DNA from: Bradyrhizobium sp. CB1717 | GTDB taxonomy: Bacteria > Pseudomonadota > Alphaproteobacteria > Rhizobiales > Xanthobacteraceae | DNA length: 64,000 bases | Assembly (NCBI RefSeq): GCF_029714325.1 | Contig: NZ_CP121666.1 | Location: forward strand, 7,285,001-7,349,000 | Direction of reading: 5' to 3' | In this document: piece after piece, positions 26,308 to 36,521 of the stretch | Numbering within the stretch: the first letter of the stretch is position 1 | How the letters are laid out: each line of letters opens with the position of its first letter | The notes under the pieces: model-generated | Seen by the model: only the letters and a program-made list of their open reading frames with translations | Told to the model about the DNA's origin: nothing | The model's database searches: none | Translations under genes and position numbers: made by a program

Positions 26308-26345
26308 AAAACGGCCCCGGCACGGTGGGTGCCAGGGCCGTCCTT
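26308..26345 (+). terminator. hairpin terminator (weak T-tract)
   Basis: The arms ACGGCCC / GGGCCGT (26311-26317, 26335-26341) enclose an inner GGCAC / GTGCC stem. No T-run follows, so efficiency is uncertain. Confidence 0.45.
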
Positions 26346-26448
26346 GGAGATTGCTTCCGGCGCACCGGGGGCATGCCAACCGGAAGCAACCCGTCGACTC
26401 TTCGCGCGCGGATTCGTTCCTTGCGAGAACCCTCTAGCGGACCATCCT

Positions 26449-26655
26449 CTAACCCGTCGGCGCGTCGCCGGAATCATCCGGCATCACGCCGGAGCCTGGC
26501 GTCTTGCTCTTGTCGGTGAGGTCAGGATCGCGCGTCGCCTCGCGCGACGGCGAGCCCTTCGGGTCCGTCTTGTGCACCGTCTGGGCGCGCTGCTTGTCGC
26601 GCGGCTGCTCCTCCGCGCGCTTGTCCTTGACGATGCCGTGGTCGGAATGGGCCAT
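26449..26655 (-). CDS. small hydrophilic, probably disordered protein (68 aa)
   Basis: The protein has 68 residues and is very rich in Asp, Lys, Arg, Pro and Ser (MAHSDHGIVKDKRAEEQPRD...). It lacks aromatic or hydrophobic runs, a composition seen in desiccation- or stress-associated hydrophilins. GGGAGAA precedes the ATG. A weak GGAAC-N16-CGTA lies 40-60 bp upstream. No domain is recognised. Confidence 0.6.
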   Translation of the reverse strand: MAHSDHGIVKDKRAEEQPRDKQRAQTVHKTDPKGSPSREATRDPDLTDKSKTPGSGVMPDDSGDAPTG

Positions 26656-26735
26656 GATGTTCTCCCGCTTCTCTCTTGATGTATCGAAGCGGCTACGCAG
26701 GTCAGCGCCGAATGTTCCGGGCGTGAGCAACAGTG

Positions 26736-26867
26736 CTAGCTATGCGCGGCATGAACCGCAGCAGACGCCTTCTCGAGCTGCACCTGCCGTACTGTCGTCA
26801 CCGTCGCGAACGCGACCGAGACGCCAAAGGCGAGAATGAGTGAAAGAAGGGCAAGACGTGGAGCCAT
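26736..26867 (-). CDS. very small membrane or exported protein (43 aa)
   Basis: A single hydrophobic segment (MAPRLALLSLILAFGVSVAF) is followed by about 20 soluble residues. The ATG at 26867 has AAGGAG at 7 bases. It could be a membrane-anchored small protein or a cleaved signal peptide. Function is unknown. Confidence 0.55.
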   Translation of the reverse strand: MAPRLALLSLILAFGVSVAFATVTTVRQVQLEKASAAVHAAHS

Positions 26868-26984
26868 TGCAAAACTCCTTCTGGAATCAAAATCCACGCG
26901 ATCGACTGTTCCCGGATGATCCTGGATTGGTCGCTTGCGTTCCGTGCGTAGTCTCACACGCGGATTCACGAAGACGAGAGCCGC

Positions 26985-27179
26985 CTATGCCTCCTTGCCT
27001 TGGGGGATGCGGACCGTCACGGGCGGGATTTCGCCATCGAGCCAGTCCTGCTCCCTTGCGAGCGCCGTCCAGGCATCCGCCATGCGCGAATAGCGCTTGT
27101 AGGCGGGTTGCCCTTCCGCTCGCTCAGCGAGTTGCAGGCAGTTCTCAGCGTTATCCCTGAAAACGTCGGACTGTTTCAT
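26985..27179 (-). CDS. small helical protein (64 aa), paralogue of the gene at 36161-36382
   Basis: The protein has 64 residues. The pattern FRDNAENCLQLAE...KRYSRMADAWTALAREQDWLDG is a helical repeat common in small rhizobial proteins. The second half resembles the protein at 36161-36382 (ARRYAMALRDLAQTEAWLEG). It has no known function and no strong ribosome site. It is divergent from the second DUF4142 gene. Confidence 0.6.
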   Translation of the reverse strand: MKQSDVFRDNAENCLQLAERAEGQPAYKRYSRMADAWTALAREQDWLDGEIPPVTVRIPQGKEA

Positions 27180-27273
27180 GGGGTAAGACGTGGGGACGGA
27201 ACTCCTGCATCGCAACCGCCCTTGCCGGATCTTAACGTGCGGGAACTTCGCACGGCACCGGTCATTGTCATGG

Positions 27274-27780
27274 ATGCGAGTTCTTGCCGCGATTATCCTG
27301 TTGTTCATTGGCAGCGCAGCGCTGGCCGACAGCACCGGCGAGCAAAGGCCTGATAACCGCGCGCCGACGGCCATTGACGTCATCAGCGGCCTCTACGCGT
27401 TCAGCCGCTTTCAGCAGAGCCTTCTGGAGAGCACCGACCTGAAGGGCAATGCGGAGGTGAAGAACCTTGCCGCCTTGCGCGCCGAAGAAGCTGCGAAACG
27501 CGACAAGACCCTCAAGGATATTCAGGCGGCGATCGGCGCCGAGCCCCGTATCGGCAAGACCGCGAGCGCTGGCCTCGCCGAGCCCGACAGCTCGGATGGA
27601 CCGGCCTATGTCCGGACTTTCTATGCCGCGCAGATCCCTGAATATGAATCCACCATCGCCCTGCTCGAACGCTATCTCAGGGCGCCCGACAATTCGGCGC
27701 TTGCAGCGTTCGCGCGCGAACAGCTGCCCAGGCTGCGCTCACAGGTCAAGGACGCCGGGCGCACCATGGCGGACAAGTAG
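27274..27780 (+). CDS. exported DUF4142 protein (second copy)
   Basis: The protein has 168 residues: a signal peptide (MRVLAAIILLFIGSAALA) followed by a helical DUF4142-like domain (about 35-165; AQIPEYESTIALLERYL). It is more diverged than the copy at 22546. The start at 27274 fits the signal peptide; another ATG four bases upstream is out of frame. A GGAAC-N16-CATT lies just upstream but is too close for a normal leader. Confidence 0.72.
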   Translation: MRVLAAIILLFIGSAALADSTGEQRPDNRAPTAIDVISGLYAFSRFQQSLLESTDLKGNAEVKNLAALRAEEAAKRDKTLKDIQAAIGAEPRIGKTASAGLAEPDSSDGPAYVRTFYAAQIPEYESTIALLERYLRAPDNSALAAFAREQLPRLRSQVKDAGRTMADK

Positions 27781-27786
27781 CCGCCC

Positions 27787-28086
27787 TCACTTGTCCTTCG
27801 GATGATGTTGCTGGCTCTCCGGCCGCACCGTGCGGTCGCTCTCCGGCATCTTGTCCCGGCCCGCATCCCCATTGTCGTCCTTGCCCCCTGAGCTCGAGGT
27901 GCCGCTGCCGCTGGGGTTCGACCGGGTTGCGGTCCCCGTGGTCGGTGCATCCGCCTTTGGGGTGGCGGAGCTTGCGGCGGGATCGCCGGTCACTGACCCG
28001 CGGCCGCTGGGTTCACCCTGCGCGAAGGCCGAGCCGGCGAGCAATACGCTAACAGCGACCACGGCGACTCCTGCTTTGATCTGCAT
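27787..28086 (-). CDS. exported low-complexity protein (99 aa)
   Basis: The signal peptide (MQIKAGVAVVAVSVLLAG, cut at AFA|QG) is followed by a 75-residue mature region made almost only of Ser, Gly, Thr, Asp, Pro and Lys. The mature part is probably unstructured in the periplasm. It is convergent with the DUF4142 gene, 6 bp apart. A GGAAC-N17-GGTT promoter lies upstream. Confidence 0.62.
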   Translation of the reverse strand: MQIKAGVAVVAVSVLLAGSAFAQGEPSGRGSVTGDPAASSATPKADAPTTGTATRSNPSGSGTSSSGGKDDNGDAGRDKMPESDRTVRPESQQHHPKDK

Positions 28087-28108
28087 CTGCTCTCTCCCTG
28101 TCCTCGCT

Positions 28109-28134
28109 AACCGGAAAGGTTGGCGCTCCGTTCC
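28109..28134 (-). promoter_or_regulatory. candidate sigma-EcfG promoter (17-bp spacer)
   Basis: On the minus strand, GGAAC (28134-28130), 17 bp, then GGTT (28112-28109), 23 bp before the start at 28086. Confidence 0.5.
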
Positions 28135-28192
28135 GAAAGGGCGCCGGCTGCAGCCGGCTCGAAGTCCAGCAGAGCTCTGAATTTTTCGAGAA

Positions 28193-28261
28193 CCGAAATG
28201 GAACCAATGCCATCAACCGTCGTTATTTTGGCCGGGCTGAGCAGAGCAGGTTCCATTTCGG
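28193..28261. repeat. 13-bp inverted repeat in the giant-kinase promoter
   Basis: CCGAAATGGAACC (28193-28205) and GGTTCCATTTCGG (28249-28261) are perfect complements 43 bp apart. The left arm contains the GGAAC -35 element of the promoter at 28200-28224. The right arm falls about 20-30 bp inside the predicted transcript. Confidence 0.65.
28200..28224 (+). promoter_or_regulatory. perfect sigma-EcfG promoter of the poly-HAMP kinase
   Basis: GGAAC (28200-28204), 16 bp, then CGTT (28221-28224): an exact match to the alphaproteobacterial general-stress consensus. The start is 140 bp downstream. Confidence 0.65.
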
Positions 28262-28363
28262 GGCGCCGCAACGTTGGCGCTTGATTTCGAATTTGGCTGA
28301 CGCTCTAGTTTGATCAATTGCGTCTTGCCGCAGATTCGGCCGACGCCTGCGGGGGAATCAAGT

Positions 28364-31300
28364 ATGAGCGACCTCGATCCCGGAACTGCATCACGCTCCG
28401 GTCGTCGCGTCCCAAAGCCAAAAAACAACGATATGTCGGAGCCGGATTCCCGGGCGGAATTGCTACTCGCCTTACAGGCCATGCGCAGCGGCGATTTCTC
28501 GGTGCGCATGAGCGGCGACTATCTCGGCATCGACGGCAAGATTGCCGACACTTTTAATGAAATCATCGCCGCCAACCAGCGCATGGCGCAGCAGCTGGAG
28601 CTGGTCGGCCAGGTGGTTGGGCGCGAGGGCAAGACCCGTCAGCGCGTGAAGTTCGGCCTCGCCTCGGGCTCCTGGGCGGACATGGAAGGCTCCGTCAACA
28701 CGCTGATCGACGACCTGTTGTGGCCGACCCGCGAGGTGACGCGGGCGGTTGCGGCGGTGGCGCAAGGCGATCTGCTGCAGACCGTCAAGCTCGACGTCGA
28801 CGGCCGTCCGCTCCGCGGCGAGTTCCTGCAGTCGGCGAACATCGTCAACACCATGATCAAGCAGCTCGGCGTGTTCACTTCCGAGGTGACGCGCGTGGCG
28901 CGCGAGGTCGGCACCGAGGGCAAGCTCGGCGGCCAGGCCCAGGTGCCGGAGGTGACCGGTGTCTGGAAGGATCTGACCGAGAGCGTCAACTCGATGGCGA
29001 ACAACCTGACCAACCAGGTTCGCAACATCGCCGAGGTGACGATCGCGGTCGCCAACGGCGACTTGTCGAAGAAGATCACCGTCGACGTCCGCGGCGAGAT
29101 CCTTCAGCTCAAGGAAGCCATCAACACGATGGTGGACCAGCTCCGCTCCTTCGCTTCCGAAGTGACGCGCGTGGCGCGCGAGGTCGGCACCGACGGCAAG
29201 CTCGGCGGTCAGGCGATCGTGCCCGGCGTCGCCGGCACCTGGAAGGACTTGACGGACTCCGTCAACGCGATGTGCGGTAACCTCACCGCGCAGGTCCGCA
29301 ACATCGCCAACGTCACTACCGCCGTGGCGCGCGGCGACCTGTCGCGCAAGATCACGGTGGACGTGCGCGGCGAAATCCTGGAGCTGAAGGACACCATCAA
29401 CACCATGGTGGACCAGCTCAACTCCTTCGCCTCGGAAGTCACGCGCGTCGCGCGCGAGGTCGGCACCGAAGGCAAGCTCGGCGGCCAGGCCCAGGTGCCC
29501 GGCGTCGCCGGCACCTGGAAGGACTTGACCGACAACGTCAACTTCATGGCATCGAACCTGACCGCGCAGGTCCGCAACATCGCCGACGTCGCGACCGCCA
29601 TCGCCGGCGGCGACCTGTCGAAGAAGATCACCGTGAACGTGTCGGGCGAGATCCTTCAGCTGAAGGAAACGCTCAACACCATGGTCGACCAGCTCAACGC
29701 CTTCGCCGGCGAGGTCACGCGCGTTGCGCGCGAGGTCGGCACCGAAGGGCGGCTCGGCGGTCAGGCCAACGTGCTCGGCGTCGCCGGCACCTGGAAGGAT
29801 CTCACGGAAAGCGTCAACTCGATGGCGTCGAACCTGACCGCACAGGTTCGCAACATCGCCGAGGTGACGACGGCGGTCGCCGGCGGCGACTTGTCCAAGA
29901 AGATCACCGTGGACGTGCGCGGCGAGATCCTGGAGTTGAAGGACACCATCAACACCATGGTGGACCAGCTCAACGCCTTCGCCGGCGAAGTCACGCGCGT
30001 CGCGCGCGAGGTCGGCACCGAAGGCAAGCTCGGCGGCCAGGCCCAGGTGCGCGGCGTCGCCGGCACCTGGAAGGACCTGACGGACTCCGTCAACTCGATG
30101 GCCTCCAACCTGACCGGCCAGGTCCGTAACATCGCGGAAGTCGCCACGGCCGTCGCCAAGGGCGATCTGTCCAAGAAGATCACCGTGAACGTGTCGGGCG
30201 AAATCCTTCAGCTGAAGGAAACGCTCAACACCATGGTCGACCAGCTCAACGCCTTCGCCGGCGAAGTCACGCGCGTCGCGCGCGAGGTCGGCACCGAAGG
30301 CAAGCTCGGCGGCCAAGCGCAGGTCACGGGCGTGGCTGGCACCTGGAAGGACCTCACCGACAACGTCAACTCGATGGCGGGCAACCTCACCGCCCAGGTG
30401 CGCAACATCGCCGAGGTCGCAACCGCCATCGCCGGCGGTGACCTGTCGCGCAAGATCACGGTGGACGTCCGCGGCGAGATCCTTCAGCTCAAGGACACGC
30501 TGAACACGATGGTCGACCAGCTCAACCGCTTCGCGGGCGAGGTGACGCGCGTGGCGCGCGAGGTCGGCACCGAAGGCCGTCTCGGCGGTCAGGCCAACGT
30601 GCCCGGCGTCGCCGGCACCTGGAAGGACCTCACCGACAGCGTCAACTCCATGGCGGGCAACCTCACCGCCCAGGTCCGCAACATCGCCGAAGTGACCACC
30701 GCCGTGGCGCGCGGCGACTTGTCCCGCAAGATCACCGTGGACGTGAAGGGCGAAATCCTCGAGCTCAAGAACACCATCAACACCATGGTGGACCAGCTCA
30801 ACGGTTTCGCCGGCGAAGTCACCCGCGTCGCGCGCGAGGTCGGCACCGAAGGCAAGCTCGGCGGCCAGGCCGAGGTGCCCGGCGTCGCCGGCACCTGGAA
30901 GGACCTCACCGACAACGTCAACTTCATGGCGTCGAACCTGACGGCTCAGGTCCGCAATATCGCCGAGGTCGCAACCGCGATTGCCGGCGGCGACCTCTCG
31001 AAGAAGATCACCGTGGACGTACGCGGCGAGATCCTGCTGCTGAAGGATACGCTGAACACCATGGTCGAGCAGCTCCGCTCCTTCGCCGCCGAAGTGACGC
31101 GCGTCGCGCGCGAAGTCGGCACCGAAGGCCGGCTCGGCGGCCAGGCCGTCGTGCCCGGCGTCGGCGGCACCTGGAAGGACCTCACCGACAACGTCAACCT
31201 GCTGGCCGCGAACCTCACCACGCAAGTCCGCAACATCGCCGAGGTCACCACCGCCGTGGCGCGCGGCGACCTCTCGCGCAAGATCACCGTGGACGTAAAG

Positions 31301-34300
31301 GGCGAGATCCTCGAGCTGAAGAACACCATCAACACCATGGTGGACCAGCTCAACGCCTTCGCCGGCGAAGTCACGCGCGTCGCACGCGAGGTCGGCACCG
31401 AAGGCGAGCTCGGCGGCCAGGCCCAGGTGCCCGGCGTCGCCGGCACCTGGAAGGATCTCACCGACACCGTGAACTTCATGGCGGCGAACCTGACCGAGCA
31501 GGTCCGCGGCATCGTCAAGGTGGTGACTGCAGTCGCGAATGGTGATCTGAAACAAAATCTCACGGTGAAATCGAAGGGCGAGGTCGCGGCGCTCGCCGAC
31601 ACCATCAACAACATGACCGAGACGCTCGCGACCTTCGCCGACCAGGTGTCTTCGGTGGCGCGCGAGGTCGGCGTCGAAGGCCGCTTGGGCGGTCAAGCCG
31701 ACGTGCCTGGCGCGGCCGGCACCTGGAAGGACCTAACCGGCAACGTGAACCTCCTCGCGGCAAACCTCACCTCGCAGGTGCGCGCGATCGCCGAAGTGGC
31801 GACCGCCGTGACCAAGGGCGATTTGACGCCGTCGATCCAGGTTGACGCCCGCGGCGAACTCGCCGAGCTGAAAGACAATATCAACACGATGATCACGAAT
31901 CTCCGTCTCACGACGGACGTGAACACCGAGCAGGACTGGCTGAAGACCAACCTCGCGAAATTCACCAACATGCTCCAGGGCCAGCGCGACCTCGCCACCG
32001 TGGGCCGGTTGCTGCTGACCGAGCTGTCGCCGCTGGTGAACGCCCACACCGGCGTGATCTACCAGATCGAGAGCGAGGACAATCCGCAGCTGCTGCTGCT
32101 CGCCTCCTACGCCGGCGACGGCGTCTATCCCTATCAACGCGTACTGCAATTCGGCGAGGGCCTGATCGGCCAGTGCGCGCTCGACAGGCGCCCGCGGGTC
32201 GTTGCGGACATTCCGAGCGACGTGGTGCCGATCAATTCAGCGCTGTTCCGCGTCGCCCCGAAGAACCTCGTGGTGCTGCCGGTGCTGTTCGAAGGCCAGG
32301 TCAAGGCGGTGATCGAGCTCGCCTCGCTCGCCTCCTTCACGACCTCGCAGATGACGTTCCTGGAGCAGCTCACCGACTCCATCGGCATCGTGCTCAACTC
32401 GATCGAGGCGACGATGCAGACCGAGGGCCTGCTGAAGCAGTCGCAGCAGCTCGCCGGCGAGCTCCAGACCCAGCAGCGCGAATTGCAGCAGACCAACGAC
32501 CAGCTCGAGCAGAAGGCGCAGCAGCTCGCCGAGCGCAACGTCGAGGTCGAGCGCAAGAACCAGGAGATCGAGCAGGCCCGCCGCGCGCTCGAGGAAAAGG
32601 CGACCGAGCTCGCGCTGACCTCGAAGTACAAATCCGAGTTCCTCGCCAATATGAGCCACGAGCTGCGCACGCCGCTGAACTCGATCCTGATCCTCGGTCA
32701 GCAGCTCACCGACAATCCGGACGGCAACCTCACAGCCAAGCAGGTCGAGTTCGCGCGCACCATCCACGGCGCCGGCACCGACCTACTCAACCTCATCAGC
32801 GACATCCTCGATCTCTCCAAGATCGAGTCCGGCACGGTCACGGTGGATGCCGAGGAGATCCTGACCGCCAACCTGCTCGAGACCGTCGGCCGGCCGTTCC
32901 GGCACGAGGCGGAGAACCGTGGCCTTTCGTTCAAGATCGACGTCGATCCGAACCTCGCGCGCAGCATCGTCACCGACTCCAAACGCCTGCAGCAGGTTCT
33001 GAAGAACCTGCTCTCCAACGCCTTCAAGTTCACCGCCGAAGGCGAAGTGCGCCTGAAGGTCGAGGCCGCCCTCGGTGGCTGGGGAACGGATCACCCGGTG
33101 CTGAATTCCGCGCCGGCCGTGATCGCGTTCGAGGTGTCGGATACCGGCATCGGCATTCCCCTGGAGAAGCAGAAGCTGATCTTCGAGGCGTTCCAGCAGG
33201 CCGACGCCGGCACCAGCCGCAAATATGGCGGCACCGGCCTTGGCCTTGCCATCAGCCGCGAGCTCGCGAGCCTGCTCGGCGGCGAAATCCATCTGCGCAG
33301 CGCGCCGGGCAAGGGCTCGACCTTCACGCTCTATCTTCCGCTGAAATATTCCGGGCCGACGCTGGCGCCGCGCGCCGCCCCGTCGCCGCAGCAATACAGC
33401 CAGCCACCGGCGCTGCAGCCGGCCGCGCCGGAGCAGCAGCGCGTCATCGAGCAGCTGCCCGACGACCGTCTCAACCTCGAGCCCGGCGACAGCATCCTCT
33501 TGATCGTCGAGGACGACCCGCATTATGCGCGGGTGCTGGTCGACCTCGCGCGCGACAAGGGCTTCAAGGTGCTGGTTGCCGCGCGCGGTGCGGAGGCACT
33601 GGAGCTTGCGAAGCAGTACCAGCCGCGCGCGGTCTCGCTCGACGTGTTCCTGCCCGACATGCTCGGCTGGACGGTGCTGAGCCAGCTCAAGCACAATCCG
33701 CTGACCCGCCACATCCCCGTGCAGATCATCACGCTCGACGAGGATCGCCAGCATGCGCTGGCGCGCGGCGCCTTCTCCTTCGTCAACAAGCCGACGACGA
33801 CCGAAGGCGTCGCGGCGGCGCTGACGCAAATCAAGGAATATGCGCGTCCCAGGCGCAAGCGGCTCCTGATCGTCGAGGACAACGAGGCCGAACAGCTCTC
33901 GATCCGCGAGCTGCTGCATCACGACGACATCGAGATCGTGGCGACCGACACCGGCGCCGGCGCACTCTCCATGCTGCGCGAGGCGCCCTGCGACTGCGTG
34001 GTGCTCGACCTCCGCCTACCGGACATGAGCGGCTTCGAGGTGCTGGACCAGATCCGCAACGACGAGGCGCTCTCGAACGTGCCGGTGGTGGTCTTCACCG
34101 GTCGCGAGCTTTCGGCGGAGGAGGATGCCGAGCTGCACACCATGGCGCGCAGCATCGTGGTCAAGGGCGTGGAATCGCCGGAACGTCTGCTCGACGAAAC
34201 CGCGCTGTTCCTGCACCGCGTGATCACGGAACTTCCGGTCGAGAAGCAGCGCATGCTGGAGAAACTGAACAGTTCCGACGAGGACCTGATCGGCAAGACC

Positions 34301-34660
34301 GCGCTGCTCGTCGACGACGACGCCCGCAACATCTTCGCGCTGTCGAGCGTACTGGAACGGCGCGGCATGAAGGTGCTGACGGCGACCACAGGCAGCGAAG
34401 CCGTGACGCTGGTCGAATCCAATCCGGAAATCGCCATCGTGCTGATGGACATCATGATGCCGCAGATGGATGGCTATCAGACCATCGGCGTGATCCGCGA
34501 GAACCCGGCCTTCGCCCGCCTTCCGATCATCGCACTGACCGCCAAGGCGATGAAAGGCGACCGCGAGAAATGTCTGGAAGCCGGTGCCTCCGACTACCTC
34601 GCAAAACCCGTCAACACCGATCAATTGCTGCTTGCGATCCGCATGTGGCTGCACCGCTGA
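28364..34660 (+). CDS. soluble poly-HAMP hybrid histidine kinase (Nik1/Os-1-like), HAMP11-GAF-HisKA-HATPase-REC3
   Basis: The protein has 2098 residues and no transmembrane segment, so it is cytoplasmic. Two diverged HAMP-like segments (about 25-170) precede eleven tandem units of about 92 residues (174-1185), each with VAREVG(T/V)(E/D)G, TWKDLT and GDLS-KITVDV-GE. Next come a GAF domain (about 1205-1350), a Gln/Glu-rich coiled coil, HisKA with [12 protein letters not shown] (H1432) and HATPase (N box [22 protein letters not shown]). Three receiver domains follow, with Asp 1760, 1882 and 2029. The 92-residue HAMP repeat is the hallmark of fungal group III osmosensing kinases. GGGGGAA precedes the ATG at 28364. 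Signal and output are unknown. Confidence 0.92.
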   Translation: MSDLDPGTASRSGRRVPKPKNNDMSEPDSRAELLLALQAMRSGDFSVRMSGDYLGIDGKIADTFNEIIAANQRMAQQLELVGQVVGREGKTRQRVKFGLASGSWADMEGSVNTLIDDLLWPTREVTRAVAAVAQGDLLQTVKLDVDGRPLRGEFLQSANIVNTMIKQLGVFTSEVTRVAREVGTEGKLGGQAQVPEVTGVWKDLTESVNSMANNLTNQVRNIAEVTIAVANGDLSKKITVDVRGEILQLKEAINTMVDQLRSFASEVTRVAREVGTDGKLGGQAIVPGVAGTWKDLTDSVNAMCGNLTAQVRNIANVTTAVARGDLSRKITVDVRGEILELKDTINTMVDQLNSFASEVTRVAREVGTEGKLGGQAQVPGVAGTWKDLTDNVNFMASNLTAQVRNIADVATAIAGGDLSKKITVNVSGEILQLKETLNTMVDQLNAFAGEVTRVAREVGTEGRLGGQANVLGVAGTWKDLTESVNSMASNLTAQVRNIAEVTTAVAGGDLSKKITVDVRGEILELKDTINTMVDQLNAFAGEVTRVAREVGTEGKLGGQAQVRGVAGTWKDLTDSVNSMASNLTGQVRNIAEVATAVAKGDLSKKITVNVSGEILQLKETLNTMVDQLNAFAGEVTRVAREVGTEGKLGGQAQVTGVAGTWKDLTDNVNSMAGNLTAQVRNIAEVATAIAGGDLSRKITVDVRGEILQLKDTLNTMVDQLNRFAGEVTRVAREVGTEGRLGGQANVPGVAGTWKDLTDSVNSMAGNLTAQVRNIAEVTTAVARGDLSRKITVDVKGEILELKNTINTMVDQLNGFAGEVTRVAREVGTEGKLGGQAEVPGVAGTWKDLTDNVNFMASNLTAQVRNIAEVATAIAGGDLSKKITVDVRGEILLLKDTLNTMVEQLRSFAAEVTRVAREVGTEGRLGGQAVVPGVGGTWKDLTDNVNLLAANLTTQVRNIAEVTTAVARGDLSRKITVDVKGEILELKNTINTMVDQLNAFAGEVTRVAREVGTEGELGGQAQVPGVAGTWKDLTDTVNFMAANLTEQVRGIVKVVTAVANGDLKQNLTVKSKGEVAALADTINNMTETLATFADQVSSVAREVGVEGRLGGQADVPGAAGTWKDLTGNVNLLAANLTSQVRAIAEVATAVTKGDLTPSIQVDARGELAELKDNINTMITNLRLTTDVNTEQDWLKTNLAKFTNMLQGQRDLATVGRLLLTELSPLVNAHTGVIYQIESEDNPQLLLLASYAGDGVYPYQRVLQFGEGLIGQCALDRRPRVVADIPSDVVPINSALFRVAPKNLVVLPVLFEGQVKAVIELASLASFTTSQMTFLEQLTDSIGIVLNSIEATMQTEGLLKQSQQLAGELQTQQRELQQTNDQLEQKAQQLAERNVEVERKNQEIEQARRALEEKATELALTSKYKSEFLANMSHELRTPLNSILILGQQLTDNPDGNLTAKQVEFARTIHGAGTDLLNLISDILDLSKIESGTVTVDAEEILTANLLETVGRPFRHEAENRGLSFKIDVDPNLARSIVTDSKRLQQVLKNLLSNAFKFTAEGEVRLKVEAALGGWGTDHPVLNSAPAVIAFEVSDTGIGIPLEKQKLIFEAFQQADAGTSRKYGGTGLGLAISRELASLLGGEIHLRSAPGKGSTFTLYLPLKYSGPTLAPRAAPSPQQYSQPPALQPAAPEQQRVIEQLPDDRLNLEPGDSILLIVEDDPHYARVLVDLARDKGFKVLVAARGAEALELAKQYQPRAVSLDVFLPDMLGWTVLSQLKHNPLTRHIPVQIITLDEDRQHALARGAFSFVNKPTTTEGVAAALTQIKEYARPRRKRLLIVEDNEAEQLSIRELLHHDDIEIVATDTGAGALSMLREAPCDCVVLDLRLPDMSGFEVLDQIRNDEALSNVPVVVFTGRELSAEEDAELHTMARSIVVKGVESPERLLDETALFLHRVITELPVEKQRMLEKLNSSDEDLIGKTALLVDDDARNIFALSSVLERRGMKVLTATTGSEAVTLVESNPEIAIVLMDIMMPQMDGYQTIGVIRENPAFARLPIIALTAKAMKGDREKCLEAGASDYLAKPVNTDQLLLAIRMWLHR
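28884..31919 (+). repeat. eleven tandem 276-bp HAMP-coding repeats
   Basis: In-frame DNA repeats have a constant 276-bp period (unit starts near 28884, 29159, 29435, 29711, 29987 and so on to about 31643). Neighbouring central units are nearly identical at the base level and the last unit is the most diverged. They encode the HAMP array. Confidence 0.85.
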
Positions 34661-34673
34661 GCTGGATCCGCGA

Positions 34674-36164
34674 ATGGACCACGAAAAGGTCAATATCCTC
34701 CTCGTCGACGACCAGCCGGCCAAGCTGCTCGCCTATGAGGTGATCTTGAAGGATCTCGGCGAGAACCTCGTGATCGCATCGTCTGGTCGCGAGGCACTGG
34801 AGGTGCTGCTCAAGACCGAGATCGCGGTGATCCTGGTCGACGTCTGCATGCCCGAACTCGACGGCTTCGAGCTCGCGGCGATGATCCGGGAACATCCGCG
34901 CTTCCAGAAGACCGCGATGATCTTCATCTCGGCCATTCAAGTGAGCGACATCGACCGGTTGCGCGGCTACGAGATGGGCGCGGTCGACTACGTGCCGGTG
35001 CCCGTGGTGCCGGAGGTGCTGCGCGCCAAGATCAAGGTGTTTTCCGAGCTCTACCGCAAGACCCGCGAGCTCGAACGGCTGAACCAGGAACTCGAGGACC
35101 GTGTCCGCGCCCGCACGGCGGAACTGGAGAACTCCACCACCAAGCTGCGCGAGAGCGAGCAGCGCCGCAGCATGGCGATCGCCGCCGGCAAGATGGGATC
35201 CTGGGACTGGGACTGGATCAACGGCGACTGGATGTGGGACGAAGGCCAGTACCGCATCTTCGGCGTGACGCCGGAGACCTTCAACGTCACCTCGGCGAAC
35301 ATCCAGGCACTGCTGCACCCGGATGACGTCGACCGGTTCGGCCAGGCGATTGCCGCGTTCAATAGCGGCGCACTCGCCTATGAAGGGGAATTTCGCGTCA
35401 GCCGGCCCGACGGTGAAGTGCGCTGGTGCGTCGGCACAGCGGCCGCGACCGTGGATCAGGCCGGCCGCGTCGTGCGCGTGAGCGGCGTCACCGTGGACAT
35501 CACCGAACGCAAGCGTGCCGAGGAGCGGCAGAACCTGCTGGCGCGGGAAGTCGATCATCGCGCCAAGAATGCGCTGGCACTGGCGCAATCGATCGTGCGC
35601 CTTACCCGTGCCGACGAGGTCAAGGCCTACGTCAACGCCGTCGAGGGACGCATCAATGCGCTGGCGCGCGTGCACACGATCCTGTCGCTGTCGAGCTGGC
35701 AGGGCGCCGAGCTTTCCAAGCTGATCGAAGAGGAGCTTGCACCCTATTCGCTCGGCGACCAGATCCGATTGGCCGGTCCCGAGGTTCAGCTGGTCCCTGC
35801 GACGGCACAGACGCTGGCGCTGGCGCTGCACGAGCTTTTCACCAACTCCGCCAAGTACGGCGCGCTCTCGACGCGATCGGGCCGGCTCTTGATCGGCTGG
35901 CAGGTCGAGGAAGACCACCTTACGCTGACCTGGGAGGAATCCGGCGGCCCGCTGGTGAGGACACCGAAGTCTCGCGGTTTCGGTACGCGGAGCCTGCTTG
36001 CGAGCGTCGAATCACAGCTCGGTGGACGGGCACAATTCGATTGGCGGGCCGAGGGCCTGTTGTGCCGCCTGGACGTGCCGCTGACCCGCAAAACCCCTGC
36101 TTCGGTAGCGCAGGGCAAGTTCGACGCCGACACCTCCCCCGAGCTGCAGCGCGCGTCGGGTTAA
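34674..36164 (+). CDS. REC-PAS-HWE histidine kinase
   Basis: The protein has 496 residues. An N-terminal receiver (LVDDQPAKLL, phospho-Asp D56 in VILVDVCMP) lacks the usual FKP lysine: it reads VPVPV. A short coiled coil (130-160) and a PAS/PAC domain (about 165-278) follow. The HWE kinase has H295 in REVDHRAKNALAL, an N box HELFTNSAKYGAL and WEESGGP, the diagnostic His and W-x-E. It starts 13 bp after the poly-HAMP kinase, so the two form an operon. HWE/HisKA_2 kinases often feed the PhyR general-stress switch; here that is inference. Confidence 0.9.
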   Translation: MDHEKVNILLVDDQPAKLLAYEVILKDLGENLVIASSGREALEVLLKTEIAVILVDVCMPELDGFELAAMIREHPRFQKTAMIFISAIQVSDIDRLRGYEMGAVDYVPVPVVPEVLRAKIKVFSELYRKTRELERLNQELEDRVRARTAELENSTTKLRESEQRRSMAIAAGKMGSWDWDWINGDWMWDEGQYRIFGVTPETFNVTSANIQALLHPDDVDRFGQAIAAFNSGALAYEGEFRVSRPDGEVRWCVGTAAATVDQAGRVVRVSGVTVDITERKRAEERQNLLAREVDHRAKNALALAQSIVRLTRADEVKAYVNAVEGRINALARVHTILSLSSWQGAELSKLIEEELAPYSLGDQIRLAGPEVQLVPATAQTLALALHELFTNSAKYGALSTRSGRLLIGWQVEEDHLTLTWEESGGPLVRTPKSRGFGTRSLLASVESQLGGRAQFDWRAEGLLCRLDVPLTRKTPASVAQGKFDADTSPELQRASG

Positions 36165-36382
36165 CCGGACGCGGCGATTTTCGTGCGCAGGATCGACCGA
36201 GGTTCGTCGGCGACGCGTCCTTCGAGCCAGGCTTCCGTTTGCGCGAGATCGCGCAGCGCCATCGCATAGCGGCGGGCGGCGCTTCGATCGGCACCGCGCG
36301 GCAAATTGCGCGCCTTGCGCAACATGTCCGCGGCCGCATTCCGATAGGCCAGCGAGCGATAGAGATAGACGACCTTACCCAT
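36161..36382 (-). CDS. small helical protein (73 aa), paralogue of 26985-27179
   Basis: This 73-residue protein (MGKVVYLYRSLAYRNAAADM...) shares the A-RRY-ALRDLAQTEAWLEG pattern with the protein at 26985-27179. No hydrophobic segment is seen. The ribosome site is weak (GGGACACTC). Its stop overlaps the HWE kinase stop by 4 bp; the two genes are convergent. Confidence 0.58.
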   Translation of the reverse strand: MGKVVYLYRSLAYRNAAADMLRKARNLPRGADRSAARRYAMALRDLAQTEAWLEGRVADEPRSILRTKIAASG

Positions 36383-36471
36383 GTCGAGTGTCCCATGTTG
36401 ATGGCCTTCATCCTCGCAAGCCCCGCATGAACGCCGGATGAAGCGGCGGATGACAATTCCTTCATGCGAGT

Positions 36472-36496
36472 GGAACCGGCGATCATCGCGCGCGTT
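36472..36496 (+). promoter_or_regulatory. perfect sigma-EcfG promoter
   Basis: GGAAC (36472-36476), 16 bp, then CGTT (36493-36496): an exact consensus, 26 bp before the start at 36522. Confidence 0.65.
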
Positions 36497-36521
36497 GCAT
36501 GTGCAATCGAGGGTTGGTTCC

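Noticed and set aside
28472..31696. 1074-codon open frame antisense to the HAMP repeats
   Set aside because: It is open only because the sense repeats are GC-rich and periodic. The translation is an exact 92-residue periodic shadow ([18 protein letters not shown]) and has no start context.
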